Positions 27,449 through 36,988 of a DNA stretch of 64,000 bases are shown here, piece after piece. A model generated the notes under the pieces. That model made no database searches and was not told where the DNA came from. It was given only the letters and a program-made list of their open reading frames with translations. The first letter of the stretch is position 1. Every line of letters starts with the position of its first letter. Position numbers and translations under genes: made by a program. The DNA comes from Sphingomonas sp. Ag1. GTDB taxonomy: Bacteria; Pseudomonadota; Alphaproteobacteria; Sphingomonadales; Sphingomonadaceae. The DNA is taken from positions 1 to 64,000 of the forward strand of contig NZ_LAZX01000093.1 of assembly GCF_000980895.1 (NCBI RefSeq), given 5' to 3'.

Positions 27449-28479
27449 ACGACCCGCCAGCCCAGAGTTTCGCCGGCATGGAACGGCACAACCGACTCGG
27501 TATCGTTGCCGATCTGGTCGGGCACCGTCTGGTCGACACGCTCCAGCGTGATCGTCCCTTCGTTCAGCGGCAGGCCGTAGAAGCGCGCCCCATTTTCGCT
27601 GACGAACGCCTCGAACCGGTCGAGCGCGCCTTCCTCGTCGAACACGCGGATGTAGCTTTCCAGCGCATAGGGCGCGTTGAAGATGCCGGCGCAGCCGCAG
27701 GAGGTTTCCTTCGCCGCGACGACGTGCGGCGCGCTGTCCGTCCCCAGGAAGAACTTGGCCGAGCCTGACACCGCCGCCTTGCGCACGGCGAGGCGATGCT
27801 GCTCGCGCTTTGCCACGGGCAGGCAATAAGCATGCGGGCGGATGCCACCGTCGAAGATCGCGTTGCGGTTGATCAGCAAATGCTGCGGGGTGATCGTCGC
27901 GGCGACGGTATCCGGCGCCTCGGCGACATAGTCCGCCGCCTCGCGCGTGGTGATATGTTCCATCACGATCTTGAGCGCGGGAAAATCGTCGACCAGCCGG
28001 CGCAGCGTGCGATCGATGAACACCGCCTCACGATCGAAGATGTCGATGTCCTTGTCGGTGACCTCGCCATGGATCAGCAGCGGCATGCCGATCGCCTGCA
28101 TCCGTTCCAGCACCGGCGCGAGCGCGAAAATGTCGGTCACGCCATGCGCCGAATTGGTCGTCGCATGCGCGGGATAGAGCTTGCACGCGGTGAACACGCC
28201 CTCGGCATGCGCGGCGGCGATCGCGTCGGGATCGGCGCCGTCGGTGAGGTAGCAGGTCATCAGCGGCGTGAAATCGGTTCCGGCGGGCAGCGCGGCCATG
28301 ATCCGTTCGCGATAGGCGCGCGCGGCATCGGCGGTGGTCACCGGCGGGGTCAGATTGGGCATGATGATCGCGCGGGCGAATTGCCGCGCGGTGTAGGGCG
28401 CGACCAGCTGAAGCATCGCGCCGTCGCGCAGGTGAACGTGCCAGTCGTCGGGGCGGCGGATGGTGAGGCGGTCGGTCAT
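27439..28479 (-). CDS. pyrC: Dihydroorotase
   Basis: Third step of pyrimidine synthesis, closing carbamoyl-aspartate to dihydroorotate. The 346-residue protein is the class II form, as in E. coli PyrC. Metal ligands are in [10 protein letters not shown] near the N-terminus, the carboxylated lysine is in FTACKLYPA, and the GTDSAPH segment supplies the catalytic Asp. It is monocistronic by spacing. Confidence 0.96.
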   Translation of the reverse strand: MTDRLTIRRPDDWHVHLRDGAMLQLVAPYTARQFARAIIMPNLTPPVTTADAARAYRERIMAALPAGTDFTPLMTCYLTDGADPDAIAAAHAEGVFTACKLYPAHATTNSAHGVTDIFALAPVLERMQAIGMPLLIHGEVTDKDIDIFDREAVFIDRTLRRLVDDFPALKIVMEHITTREAADYVAEAPDTVAATITPQHLLINRNAIFDGGIRPHAYCLPVAKREQHRLAVRKAAVSGSAKFFLGTDSAPHVVAAKETSCGCAGIFNAPYALESYIRVFDEEGALDRFEAFVSENGARFYGLPLNEGTITLERVDQTVPDQIGNDTESVVPFHAGETLGWRVVAG

Positions 28480-28529
28480 CGGACAATCCGGGAGCTTGGA
28501 ATAGGGCCGGAACGCCCTAGCTTGTCGGC

Positions 28530-29252
28530 ATGACCAACGCCACCATGCTCACCGATCGCGCCGTCCTACGCCTCAGCGGGGAGGATGTTCGCGGATTCCT
28601 GCAGGGGCTGGTGACCAATGATGTCACGGGGCCGCTGCCGGTGTGGACGGCGCTGCTGACCCCGCAAGGCAAGGCATTGTTCGATTTCCTGGTGTGGGCC
28701 GATGGCGAGGACCTGCTGCTCGATTGCGGGGGGGAGCAGGCCGACGCGCTGGCCAAGCGGCTGACGCTGTATCGGCTGCGGCGCAAGATCGCGATCGCGC
28801 GGGACGATTCGCTGGCGGTGCATTGGGCCGTGGACGGCAGCGAGGGCGTGCCCGACCCGCGGCTCGCCACGCTGGGGCAGCGGTGGATCGCCGCGCCCGG
28901 CGCGGCGGCGGAGGGCTGGCTGGCGCACCGCCTGTCGCTGGGCGTGACCGAGGGGGTGGGGGAACTGGGCAGCGGCGAGACATTGTGGCTGGAATGCAAT
29001 GCGCGCGAGCTGAACGGCGTCAGTTTCGGCAAGGGATGTTATGTCGGGCAGGAGAATACCGCGCGGATGAATTACCGCTCCAAGGTCAATCGCCGGCTGG
29101 TCGTCGCGCCGCTGACCGAAGCGGGGGACCGGACGCGCGCGACCTATCCCGCACTGGGGCTGATGGTGGAGCATCGTCGGGTCGAGTCGCTGGGCGATGC
29201 GATCATCCCGCCGTGGCTGGCCGACGCGCTCGCCACCGCACCGGCCGACTGA
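28530..29252 (+). CDS. ygfZ: YgfZ/CAF17-like folate-binding iron-sulfur protein
   Basis: Protein of 240 residues in the aminomethyltransferase-like family. It has the diagnostic K-G-C-Y-x-G-Q-E motif as [13 protein letters not shown] near residue 170 and the N-terminal [12 protein letters not shown]. YgfZ uses tetrahydrofolate and supports assembly or repair of some Fe-S enzymes. It is divergent from pyrC with a 50-base gap and convergent with ldcA. Confidence 0.93.
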   Translation: MTNATMLTDRAVLRLSGEDVRGFLQGLVTNDVTGPLPVWTALLTPQGKALFDFLVWADGEDLLLDCGGEQADALAKRLTLYRLRRKIAIARDDSLAVHWAVDGSEGVPDPRLATLGQRWIAAPGAAAEGWLAHRLSLGVTEGVGELGSGETLWLECNARELNGVSFGKGCYVGQENTARMNYRSKVNRRLVVAPLTEAGDRTRATYPALGLMVEHRRVESLGDAIIPPWLADALATAPAD

Positions 29253-29267
29253 CCGGCAGGTAACGGC

Positions 29268-30089
29268 TCAGGCGAGGCCGAACGGCACGACGCGGTTGGT
29301 CTGGGTATGGCCGACCTCCGCCGGGCCGAGGAACGGCACCCCCATGTCGCGGCACCAGCGGCGGATCATCGTGTCCAGCGTCTCGCCCCAGCGCGGATTA
29401 TTGTCCTTGATCGCGGTGACGGCGCCGAGGCGCACACCGGCGATGCCACGCAGCTGCGTCGCGTTGGCCATGGTGAACAGCAGCCGGTCGACATTGTAGA
29501 GCGGCTCCGCCACTTCCTCGATCAGCAATTCGTGGTCGGTGAGATCGGGCAGCCAGGGCGTGCCGATCAGTGCGCCGAGGATGGCGAGGTTGAAGGCGGC
29601 AGCGGGGCGGCGGCCGAGGCCGGGCTCCAGCCCCTGCCGCTCGCCGCGCGCGATCCAGCCGAGCGAGCGGGCGACCGTGGCGTCGCCGCCGCCCGAACTG
29701 CGCAGCACGTCGACCGGCATCGGCCCGTGCGCGACCTGGCCGATGCGGCGGGCGTAAAGCGCGGCGAGCATGAAGCCCATGTCCGAATAGCCGACATATT
29801 TCTTGCGCCGTGCCGCGTCGTTGAGCTGCGGCATGACGGCGTCGAGGATTCGGTTGGAGCCATAGCCGCCGCGCGCGAACCAGATCGCGGCGAAACCGGG
29901 ATCATTGGCGAATTCGAGGAAGGCGGCGGCGCGGCGCGCGTCCGGGCCGGCGAAATGACCGTCGCTTTCCCAGCATTGCGGATGGAAGACGAGCTCCACC
30001 TCCGGATAGGCGAGCGCGGCATAAGCGGTGAGCGGGGCGACCATGTCGGGGCTGGCGCTGTTCGCGGGCGCGACGATGCCGATCCTCAC
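29268..30089 (-). CDS. ldcA: LD-carboxypeptidase (S66 family)
   Basis: Serine peptidase that removes the terminal D-Ala from murein tetrapeptides in the cytoplasm, giving tripeptides for recycling. The 273-residue protein has the nucleophile-elbow segment FARGGYGSNRIL around residues 71-82 and the family pattern YVGYSDMGFML. No signal peptide is seen, as expected. It is divergent from the Mur ligase gene at 30176, which could use its product. Confidence 0.92.
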   Translation of the reverse strand: MRIGIVAPANSASPDMVAPLTAYAALAYPEVELVFHPQCWESDGHFAGPDARRAAAFLEFANDPGFAAIWFARGGYGSNRILDAVMPQLNDAARRKKYVGYSDMGFMLAALYARRIGQVAHGPMPVDVLRSSGGGDATVARSLGWIARGERQGLEPGLGRRPAAAFNLAILGALIGTPWLPDLTDHELLIEEVAEPLYNVDRLLFTMANATQLRGIAGVRLGAVTAIKDNNPRWGETLDTMIRRWCRDMGVPFLGPAEVGHTQTNRVVPFGLA

Positions 30090-30175
30090 GCCTGCACCCT
30101 TCGTATCGGCCGCAATGTCATGTGCCTCGTCGCCTTCGCCTTGCCCAAGCCCCGCGGCGGCGATAGCCCGCGGCC

Positions 30176-31585
30176 ATGCAGGACGGCAACATCGCAGGAA
30201 AACGCTTCTTCTTCGTCGGTGTCGGCGGATCGGGGATGATGCCGCTGGCGATGATCCTCGCCGGGCGCGGCGCGAGCGTTGCGGGATCGGACCGGGGCCT
30301 GGACCAGGGGCGGGTGCCGGCCAAGTTCGCCGACCTTGAGGCGAAGGGCGTCGCGCTGTTCCCGCAGGACGGCAGCGGGATTACCTCGACCGAGCAGATC
30401 GTCGTCGCCTCCGCCGCGGTCGAGGATACGGTCGCGGACATTGTCGCGGCGACGCGGCTGGGCTGCCCGCGGATGAGCCGTGCCGAGCTCAACGCGGCGC
30501 TGTTCAACGCCAGCCGGCTGCCGATCGGGGTGGCGGGGACGAGCGGAAAATCGACGGTTACCGGGATGATCGCGCGGATCCTGCACGATGCGGGGATGGA
30601 TCCGACGGTGATGAACGGCGCGGTGATGAAGGATTTCGCCGGCGCCGACCGGCCGTTCGCCAGCGCCTTGGTGGGCGAGGGGGCGCCGTACGTCAGCGAG
30701 GTGGATGAAAGCGACGGGTCGATCGCGCTGTACACGCCGCGCGTCGCGGTGCTGAACAACGTGAGCCTTGATCACAAGTCACTGGAAGAGCTGAACATCC
30801 TGTTCGGTGACTTCATTGCCAAGGCGGGCCACGCGATCGTCAACGCCGACAATCCCGATGCGGCGGCGCTGGCGATGCGGGTGCCGCGCGAGCGGGTGAC
30901 GACATTCTCGCTGGGCGGCGAGGCGGACCTGGTGGCGCGCGATGTGGTCGAGGAGCCGTTCGCGGTGTCGTTCACGCTGAACGGTGAAAGCGTCCGCCTG
31001 GCTGTTCCGGGGCGGCATAATGTCGCCAATGCCCTGGCCGCTATCGGGGCAGCTTTGGCCGCGGGTGTCACGCTGCCGGCCGCTCTCCGGGGAATTTCGG
31101 CCTACACCGGTTTGAAGCGCCGGTTCGACGTCATCGGCACTGCCGACGGGGTCACGGTGATCGACGATTTCGGGCACAACCCCGACAAGATCGCCGCGAC
31201 GCTCGCCACGCTCCATGCCTTTCCCGGCCGGCTGCTCGTCCTGTTCCAGCCGCACGGCTATGGCCCGTTGAAGACGATGCGGCGCGAGCTGGTGCAGACG
31301 TTCGTCGACGGGCTCGGCGTCGATGACCTGCTGGTGCTGCCCGACCCGGTCTACCAGGGCGGGACGGTGAGCCGCGAGGTGACCAGCGCCGATATCGCCA
31401 ACGACATAACGATCAGCGGCGGCAATGCGCGGCATATCGCCGAGCGGGCGGCGGCGGCGGCGCATCTGGTGGCCAATGCCCGGCCGGGCGACCGGATCGT
31501 GGTGATGGGCGCGCGCGACGATACGCTGCCGCTGCTGGCCGCGGAGATGCTGACGCAGATCGACAGGCGTGATAAGGTCTCATGA
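30176..31585 (+). CDS. MurC/Mpl-like Mur ligase
   Basis: Three-domain Mur ligase of 469 residues: N-terminal nucleotide-sugar site ([13 protein letters not shown]), ATP domain with GTSGKST at 121-127 and EVDESDGS near 175, and C-terminal domain with DDFGHNP at 330-336. MurC and Mpl usually have GTHGKTT and DDYAHHP, so this is a divergent paralogue. Facing ldcA, it may attach recycled peptide to UDP-MurNAc as Mpl does; a different substrate is possible. It overlaps the DUF6356 gene by four bases. Confidence 0.85.
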   Translation: MQDGNIAGKRFFFVGVGGSGMMPLAMILAGRGASVAGSDRGLDQGRVPAKFADLEAKGVALFPQDGSGITSTEQIVVASAAVEDTVADIVAATRLGCPRMSRAELNAALFNASRLPIGVAGTSGKSTVTGMIARILHDAGMDPTVMNGAVMKDFAGADRPFASALVGEGAPYVSEVDESDGSIALYTPRVAVLNNVSLDHKSLEELNILFGDFIAKAGHAIVNADNPDAAALAMRVPRERVTTFSLGGEADLVARDVVEEPFAVSFTLNGESVRLAVPGRHNVANALAAIGAALAAGVTLPAALRGISAYTGLKRRFDVIGTADGVTVIDDFGHNPDKIAATLATLHAFPGRLLVLFQPHGYGPLKTMRRELVQTFVDGLGVDDLLVLPDPVYQGGTVSREVTSADIANDITISGGNARHIAERAAAAAHLVANARPGDRIVVMGARDDTLPLLAAEMLTQIDRRDKVS

Positions 31586-31860
31586 TGCGCACGACCAATC
31601 CCACCCTGTTCCGCCGCCTGTTCCTGGATCACCCCGAGTCCGTCGGGGAAAGCTATGCCGAGCATTTCGGCGTCGCGACGCGGTTCGGGGTGCGGATGCT
31701 GGCGGGCGGCGTGGGCGCAGTGATCCACGGCGTGCTGCCGTTCGCGTTCAAGACCACCGGCAGCCGCACGATCGCCGAGCTGCATGCCGAGATGGTCGCC
31801 AAGCGCACCGCGAAGCGCGATGCGGAAACGCAGTTGAAGACGGTCGAATATGTGATCTGA
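31582..31860 (+). CDS. DUF6356 family protein
   Basis: Protein of 92 residues matching the sphingomonad DUF6356 pattern: [31 protein letters not shown], then a hydrophobic segment [18 protein letters not shown]. It is probably membrane-associated. Function unknown. Its ATG overlaps the Mur ligase stop, so both are translated together. Confidence 0.82.
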   Translation: MMRTTNPTLFRRLFLDHPESVGESYAEHFGVATRFGVRMLAGGVGAVIHGVLPFAFKTTGSRTIAELHAEMVAKRTAKRDAETQLKTVEYVI

Positions 31861-31933
31861 TCGCGGCGGCGCGGCGTCGCATCGCGATGCTGTCGCCTTT
31901 CGCAATCGGGCGATCGCCCCTACATCGCGCGCG

Positions 31934-32650
31934 ATGACCGAAGCCCAGCGCCCCCGCCTCGCCTATCACCTGACCGAGGGCGACGGCCCGACGATCGTGT
32001 TCCTGCCCGGCTATGCCAGCGACATGAGCGGCACCAAGGCGCTGGCGCTGGAGGCCTGGGCGCGCGAGCACGGCCGCGCATTCCTGCGGTTCGACTATGC
32101 CGGCTGCGGCGAGAGCGAGGGCAAGTTCGAGGATCAGTCGCTGACCGACTGGCGCGACGATGCGCTGGCGATGATCGACCATGCCGTCGAGGGCCCGGTG
32201 GTGCTGGTGGGATCGTCGATGGGCGGGTGGATCATGCTGCTGGCGGCGCTGGCACGGCCCGATCGCGTGGTCGGCATGGTCGGTATCGCCGCCGCGCCCG
32301 ATTTCACCGACTGGGGATTCAGCCAGCCCGAAAAGCTCTACATCCTGCAATATAACAAGCTGGAGCGGGCCAACCCCTATGGCCCGGCGCCGACCGTCTA
32401 TACCCGCCGTTTCTGGCAGGCGGGCGAGGCGAGCCGGCTGATGCACGGGCCGATCGCGATCGATTGCCCGGTGCGGCTGATCCATGGCCAGCGTGACCCC
32501 GACGTGCCCTGGGCGCAATCGGTGCGGCTGGCCGAGCTGATCCGGTCCGACGACGTGCAGGTGATTTTGGTGAAGGACGGCGATCATCGCCTGTCGCGCG
32601 AGGCGGACATTGCGCTGCTGACCCGAACCGTCGGGGACCTGCTGCCATGA
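31934..32650 (+). CDS. Alpha/beta hydrolase (ABHD10/thioesterase-like)
   Basis: Protein of 238 residues with the oxyanion region FLPGYASDMSG, nucleophile elbow GSSMGGW near residue 94 and the late His in DGDHRLSR. The FDYAGCGESEG segment and GQRDPDVPW acid loop resemble ABHD10-type serine thioesterases. The physiological substrate is unknown. The stop overlaps the next gene's ATG by four bases. Confidence 0.88.
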   Translation: MTEAQRPRLAYHLTEGDGPTIVFLPGYASDMSGTKALALEAWAREHGRAFLRFDYAGCGESEGKFEDQSLTDWRDDALAMIDHAVEGPVVLVGSSMGGWIMLLAALARPDRVVGMVGIAAAPDFTDWGFSQPEKLYILQYNKLERANPYGPAPTVYTRRFWQAGEASRLMHGPIAIDCPVRLIHGQRDPDVPWAQSVRLAELIRSDDVQVILVKDGDHRLSREADIALLTRTVGDLLP

Positions 32651-33417
32651 TCCTGCTTCTTGCCGCGCTTCAGGCCGCGACCCCTTCGGTGGCGCCGCCT
32701 CCGGTTGCTGCGCCATCGGTCGCGGCGCCATCCGCGACGAGCTGTGTCGCGCTGGCTGCGGAGGATCCGGTTGCGGCGGAGCGGCGAGCGTCGCTTGATC
32801 GCAGCGCGGCCGGGCGCGGCTGCCTGGGCCTGGCGCTCGCCGGGCAGAACCGTTTCCCGGCGGCGGCCGCCGCGTTCGAGGAAGCGGCGCGGGCGGCGGA
32901 ACTGGCGCAGGACGAGGCGGCGGCGCGTTACTGGGCGCAGGCCGGCAATGCCTGGCTCGCCGGGCAGGATGCGGCGAAGGCGCGATCCGCGCTCGACGCG
33001 GCGCTGGCGGCGGGCACGCTGACCGGCATGGAGCGCGGCGAGGCGGCGCTCGACCGCGCCCGCGCCTTGGTGGCGATCGGCGACAGCAAGGCGGCGCGCG
33101 CGGACCTCGACATGGCGGTCAAGGATGCGGCGGACGATCCGCTCGCCTGGCTGCTGTCGGCGACGCTGGCGCGGCGCGACGGCGACCTGGGCCGGGCGCG
33201 CGCCGATATCGCGCAGGCGCTCCGACGATCGGCCGACGACGCGCAGGTGCAGCTGGAGGCCGGCAATATCGCCGCCGCGGCGGGCGACGAGGCCGGCGCC
33301 AAGGCGGCGTGGGGCGAAGCGGTGCGACTGGCGCCCGATCGGCCCGCGGGACAATCGGCGGCGCGCGCGCTGGCGCAGTTCGGCGCTGACGAACAGAAAG
33401 GCGGCGAACAGAAATGA
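32647..33417 (+). CDS. Exported TPR-like repeat protein
   Basis: Protein of 256 residues with a short hydrophobic start, a Pro/Ala-rich stretch, then repeated helical pairs rich in alanine that fit tetratricopeptide repeats (for example FPAAAAAFEEAARAAELAQD and GDLGRARADIAQALRRS). The signal peptide has no basic residue before the hydrophobic part, so export is likely but not sure. The gene overlaps the hydrolase and precedes gloA by 13 bases. Function unknown. Confidence 0.8.
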   Translation: MILLLAALQAATPSVAPPPVAAPSVAAPSATSCVALAAEDPVAAERRASLDRSAAGRGCLGLALAGQNRFPAAAAAFEEAARAAELAQDEAAARYWAQAGNAWLAGQDAAKARSALDAALAAGTLTGMERGEAALDRARALVAIGDSKAARADLDMAVKDAADDPLAWLLSATLARRDGDLGRARADIAQALRRSADDAQVQLEAGNIAAAAGDEAGAKAAWGEAVRLAPDRPAGQSAARALAQFGADEQKGGEQK

Positions 33418-33430
33418 GCATGGAGGATTG

Positions 33431-33886
33431 ATGCGCTATCTGCACACCATGATCCGGGTCACCAACCCGGAAGAGACGATCAAATTCTTTGAGGTGCTGG
33501 GCCTGAAGGAAGTGCGCCGTACCGAGAGCGAGGCAGGGCGATTCACGCTGATCTTCCTTGCCACGCCGGACGACATGCGCGGGCCGGGCGAGCGCGCCCA
33601 TGCCGAGGTGGAGCTGACCTATAACTGGCCCCCCGAGGATGGCAGCGCGCCGGAGGAATATACCGGCGGGCGCAATTTCGGGCACCTCGCCTATGATTGC
33701 GACGATATCTACGCGACGTGCCAGGCGGTGCTAGACGCCGGCTATACCGTCCACCGCCCCCCGAGGGACGGTTACATGGCGTTCGTGAAGACGCCCGACG
33801 GCATCTCGATCGAGCTGCTGCAGCTGAACGGGCCGAAGCCGCCGCAGGAACCCTGGGCGTCGATGCCGAATACCGGGACCTGGTGA
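33431..33886 (+). CDS. gloA: Lactoylglutathione lyase (glyoxalase I)
   Basis: Turns the methylglyoxal-glutathione hemithioacetal into S-lactoylglutathione. The 151-residue VOC protein has MRYLHTMIRVTNPEETIKFF at the start and the metal-ligand strands with NFGHLAYDCDDIY and GISIELLQL. ATG at 33431 follows GGAGGA. The second VOC gene begins on the last base of its stop codon, and gloB follows. Confidence 0.94.
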   Translation: MRYLHTMIRVTNPEETIKFFEVLGLKEVRRTESEAGRFTLIFLATPDDMRGPGERAHAEVELTYNWPPEDGSAPEEYTGGRNFGHLAYDCDDIYATCQAVLDAGYTVHRPPRDGYMAFVKTPDGISIELLQLNGPKPPQEPWASMPNTGTW

Positions 33887-34317
33887 TGCCCGCGCCCGCG
33901 CGACTGATCGTGAACCTCGACGTTCCCGATCTCGCGCGGGCGGAGGCCTTTTACTGCCGCGCGCTCGGCCTGCGGGTCGGGCGGCGGATCGGGGCAGGCG
34001 CGGTCGAGCTGCTGGGGCTGGAAGCGCCGCTCTATCTGCTGGAACAGGCGGACGGCAGCGTGGCGAGCGATGCCTCGCCGGCGCGCCGCGATTATCGCCG
34101 GCACTGGACGCCGGTGCATTTCGACATTGCGGTGGATGACCTCGACACGGCGCGCGCGGCCGCCATCGCGGCGGGGGCGGTGGACGAGACGGGGGTGCGT
34201 GCGGCACCCTATGGCCGGATCGCGGGCTTTGCCGATCCGTTCGGCCACGGTTTCTGCCTGATCGAATTCAATGAAAGGGGCTATGATGCCATTGTCACAG
34301 GAGAGGGTGCCGGCTGA
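33886..34317 (+). CDS. Second VOC/glyoxalase superfamily protein
   Basis: Protein of 143 residues with two beta-alpha-beta-beta-beta units typical of the VOC fold: LIVNLDVPDLARAEAFYCRALGL and the second-half VHFDIAVDDLDTARAAAIAAG, ending DPFGHGFCLIEF. Metal-ligand candidates are H and E in these strands. It overlaps gloA by one base and gloB by about 30, so it belongs to the glyoxalase operon, but its own substrate is unknown. Confidence 0.87.
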   Translation: MPAPARLIVNLDVPDLARAEAFYCRALGLRVGRRIGAGAVELLGLEAPLYLLEQADGSVASDASPARRDYRRHWTPVHFDIAVDDLDTARAAAIAAGAVDETGVRAAPYGRIAGFADPFGHGFCLIEFNERGYDAIVTGEGAG

Positions 34318-35059
34318 AGCAGCGACGGGGGCGCTGGAAATCGTGCGCGTGCCGGTGCTGAGCGACAATTACAGCTGGCTGGTCCACGACCCCGCATCGG
34401 GCGCGACGATGGTGATCGATCCGGGCGAGGCGCAGCCGGTGCTGGATGCGGCGGCGGCGCGCGGGTGGACGATCACCGACATCTGGAACACGCACTGGCA
34501 CCCCGATCATGTCGGCGGCAATGGTGCGATCGTCGCGGCGACCGGTGCGCGGATCACCGGGCCGGAGGCGGAGCGCGAGAAGATCGGGCAGATCGACCAT
34601 GGCGTGGGCGAAGGCGATGTGGTGACGCTGGGCGCGCATCGCGCGGCGGTGATGCGGGTGCCCGGGCATACGCAGGGACATGTCGCCTTCTACTTTGCCG
34701 ATGACGCTGCGATCTTCACTGGCGACACATTGTTCGCGATGGGCTGCGGCCGGTTGTTCGAGGGCACCCCGGACGACATGTTCGGCAACATGCAGCGCTA
34801 CGCCACGCTGCCGCCGGCAACGCGCGTCTATTGCGGGCATGAATATACCCAGTCGAACGGCCGCTATGCGCTGGTCGCCGAGCCCGACAATGAGGCGATC
34901 CGGCACCGGATGGGCCGCGTGGATGCGGCGCGTGCCGCGGGCGAGGCGACGATCCCGACCACCATCGGCGAGGAGCTGGCGACCAATCCCTTCCTGCGCG
35001 CCGACAGCGCCGCCCGACTGGGTGAACTACGAGCGGCGAAGGATAGTTTTCGCGGGTAG
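34286..35059 (+). CDS. gloB: Hydroxyacylglutathione hydrolase (glyoxalase II)
   Basis: Metallo-beta-lactamase-fold enzyme that hydrolyses S-lactoylglutathione to D-lactate and glutathione. It has the THWHPDHVGG metal motif, later PGHTQGHVAF and GDTLFAMGCGRLFEG, and the C-terminal glyoxalase II region with YCGHEYTQSN. ATGs at 34271, 34283 and 34286 are possible; AAAGGGG at 34274 favours 34286. It overlaps the preceding VOC gene, giving a complete two-step methylglyoxal pathway. Confidence 0.95.
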   Translation: MPLSQERVPAEAATGALEIVRVPVLSDNYSWLVHDPASGATMVIDPGEAQPVLDAAAARGWTITDIWNTHWHPDHVGGNGAIVAATGARITGPEAEREKIGQIDHGVGEGDVVTLGAHRAAVMRVPGHTQGHVAFYFADDAAIFTGDTLFAMGCGRLFEGTPDDMFGNMQRYATLPPATRVYCGHEYTQSNGRYALVAEPDNEAIRHRMGRVDAARAAGEATIPTTIGEELATNPFLRADSAARLGELRAAKDSFRG

Positions 35060-35112
35060 AAACGTTGGTGGCGCGACAGGACAAACCTGCGCGCGAGCAT
35101 GGAGGGATGATG

Positions 35113-35541
35113 ATGGCCAGGGTGCTGACAACCTTTGCGCTTGCCGCGATGGCCGGGGCCGCCGCCGTTTCCGCCACTGGCTGTGCGACCGGGGCCGCCG
35201 CCGACCGCCCCGGCCCGCAGGAGCGCGATCGTGCGCAATTGGAACGCGACCTCGCGCGGCTGACCCCGCAGCCGCAGGTGGATTGCATCGATACGCGGTT
35301 CCGCACCATCTCGCTGCGCGCGATCGGCGACAAGCTGGTCTATCGCGAAGGGCGCAACCGCATCTATGTCAGCGATACCAACGGCGGGTGCGAGGGCGTG
35401 GCGCGCGGCGACATGCTGGTCACGCGCCAGTTCGGCCCCCGGCTGTGCCGCGGTGATATTGCGGAAACGGTCGATCGCTCGGCGCGTTTCCCCACCGGCA
35501 GCTGCGTCATCGGCGCCTTCACCCCTTATGTCGCCAAATGA
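35113..35541 (+). CDS. Small exported protein, possible lipoprotein
   Basis: Protein of 142 residues with an N-terminal signal (ARVLTTFALAAMAGAAAVSA) followed by ATGC, an acceptable lipobox. The mature part has five cysteines besides the lipobox one and the segment VDCIDTRFRTISLRAIGDK with YREGRNRIYVSD. It is not assigned to a family I can name, but resembles the partial protein at 63735. ATGs at 35107 and 35110 are also in frame; GGAGGG at 35101 favours 35113. Confidence 0.78.
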   Translation: MARVLTTFALAAMAGAAAVSATGCATGAAADRPGPQERDRAQLERDLARLTPQPQVDCIDTRFRTISLRAIGDKLVYREGRNRIYVSDTNGGCEGVARGDMLVTRQFGPRLCRGDIAETVDRSARFPTGSCVIGAFTPYVAK

Positions 35542-35560
35542 TGGCGGGGCGAGGCCACTG

Positions 35561-35600
35561 GCCGTAAGACTGCCGGCAAGGTGGCGATCAACCTGCCACC
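35561..35600 (+). promoter_or_regulatory. Folded leader candidate upstream of the PLP sulfur enzyme
   Basis: GCCG (35561-35564) can pair with CGGC (35574-35577), and GGTGGC (35580-35585) pairs perfectly with GCCACC (35595-35600) around a 9-base loop, 15 bases before ATG 35616. Alphaproteobacterial sulfur genes often carry a SAM-II riboswitch, and GGTGG..GAT is reminiscent, but the conserved GCTAAA element is absent. A SAM-II riboswitch is therefore not claimed. Confidence 0.3.
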
Positions 35601-35615
35601 GACCGGAGTTACTGA

Positions 35616-36938
35616 ATGACCAAGGAAACCGAAGCCGACCTGACCGGCGTCGCCCCGCGCGTCTCACCCAAGGCGGCGGTCGAGGAGATCGGCGGGCGCA
35701 AGCTGAAGCCGGCGACGCTGATGATGGGCCACGGCTATGATCCGGCGCTGTCCGAAGGCGCGCTGAAGCCGCCGATCTTCCTCACCTCCACCTTCGTCTT
35801 CCCCAATGCCGCCGCCGGCAAGCGCCATTTCGAGGGCGTGACCGGCAAGCGCCCGGGCGGGGCCGAGGGCCTTGTCTATTCGCGCTTCAACGGGCCGAAC
35901 CAGGAGATCCTGGAAGACCGGCTGAGCGTGTGGGAAGATGCCGAGGATGCGCTGACCTTTTCCAGCGGCATGTCGGCCATCGCCACGCTGTTCCTGTCGA
36001 TGACCAAGCCGGGCGACACGATCGTCCATTCCGGCCCGCTTTATGCGGCGACCGAGACGCTGATCGCGCGAATCCTGGGCAAGTTCGGCGTGAAGTGGCT
36101 CGACTTCCCGGCCGGTGCGACGCGCGAGGAGATCGACGCGGTGCTGACCGAGGCTGCGACCGGCAATGTCGCGCTGATCTATCTCGAAAGCCCGGCCAAC
36201 CCGACCAATGCGCTGGTCGACGTGGAAGCGGTCGCGGCGAGCCGTGACGCGATCTTCACCGGCGAGAACAAGCCGCCGATCGCGATCGACAACACGTTCC
36301 TGGGGCCGCTGTGGGCCAAGCCGCTGCAGCAGGGCGCGGACATCGTCGTCTATTCGCTGACCAAATATGCCGGCGGCCATTCGGACCTGGTGGCGGGCGG
36401 CGTGCTGGGATCGAAGGAGCACATCAACACCATCCGGCTGATGCGCAACACGATCGGCACGATCTGCGACCCGAATACGGCGTGGATGCTGCTGCGCAGC
36501 CTCGAGACGCTGGAACTGCGCATGAGCCGGGCGGGCGAGAATGCCGCCAAGGTGTGCGAATTCCTGGCCGCGCATCCCAAGGTGGAGAAAGTCGGCTACC
36601 TCGGCTTCCTGGAGCGGGGCGAGGACAAAAGGCAGGCCGACATCTATCGCCGCCATTGCAGCGGCGCGGGTTCGACCTTCTCGCTGTACCTGAAGGGCGG
36701 CGAGCCGGAGGCGTTCGCGTTCCTCGACGCGCTGAAGATCGCCAAGCTGGCGGTGAGCCTCGGCGGCACCGAGACGCTGGCGAGCCACCCGGCGGGGATG
36801 ACTCACCTGTCGGTCGCCGATGATCGCAAGGCGGCGCTGGGCATTACCGACAATCTGGTGCGCATCTCGATCGGCGTCGAGGATGCCGATGACCTGATCG
36901 CCGATTTCGACCAGGCACTGGCCGCGATCAAGGCGTAA
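35616..36938 (+). CDS. Cystathionine gamma-synthase family PLP enzyme
   Basis: Fold-type I PLP enzyme of 440 residues in the Cys/Met metabolism family. The Schiff-base lysine is K250 in YSLTKYAGGHSD, preceded by AIDNTFLGPLWAKPL, with TFSSGMSAIATLF and LESPANPTN. The extended N-terminus and MMGHGYDPALSEGALKPP fit a subgroup often labelled methionine gamma-lyase or cystathionine gamma-synthase. Which reaction it performs cannot be read from sequence alone. Confidence 0.9.
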   Translation: MTKETEADLTGVAPRVSPKAAVEEIGGRKLKPATLMMGHGYDPALSEGALKPPIFLTSTFVFPNAAAGKRHFEGVTGKRPGGAEGLVYSRFNGPNQEILEDRLSVWEDAEDALTFSSGMSAIATLFLSMTKPGDTIVHSGPLYAATETLIARILGKFGVKWLDFPAGATREEIDAVLTEAATGNVALIYLESPANPTNALVDVEAVAASRDAIFTGENKPPIAIDNTFLGPLWAKPLQQGADIVVYSLTKYAGGHSDLVAGGVLGSKEHINTIRLMRNTIGTICDPNTAWMLLRSLETLELRMSRAGENAAKVCEFLAAHPKVEKVGYLGFLERGEDKRQADIYRRHCSGAGSTFSLYLKGGEPEAFAFLDALKIAKLAVSLGGTETLASHPAGMTHLSVADDRKAALGITDNLVRISIGVEDADDLIADFDQALAAIKA

Positions 36939-36951
36939 GCCAGAAGGAGGT

Positions 36952-36974
36952 CGCCCCGGCCGCGTGCCGGGGCG
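36952..36974. terminator. Bidirectional hairpin between the PLP enzyme and tetR
   Basis: CGCCCCGGC (36952-36960) pairs perfectly with GCCGGGGCG (36966-36974) around CGCGT. It lies between two converging genes and probably ends transcription from both sides, though no T run is present. Confidence 0.55.
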
Positions 36975-36988
36975 GCGCCCGAATGGTT

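Noticed and set aside
35561..35600. SAM-II riboswitch
   Set aside because: The GGTGG..GAT part and position are suggestive, but the conserved GCTAAA pseudoknot strand is missing, so I kept it only as a folded leader candidate.
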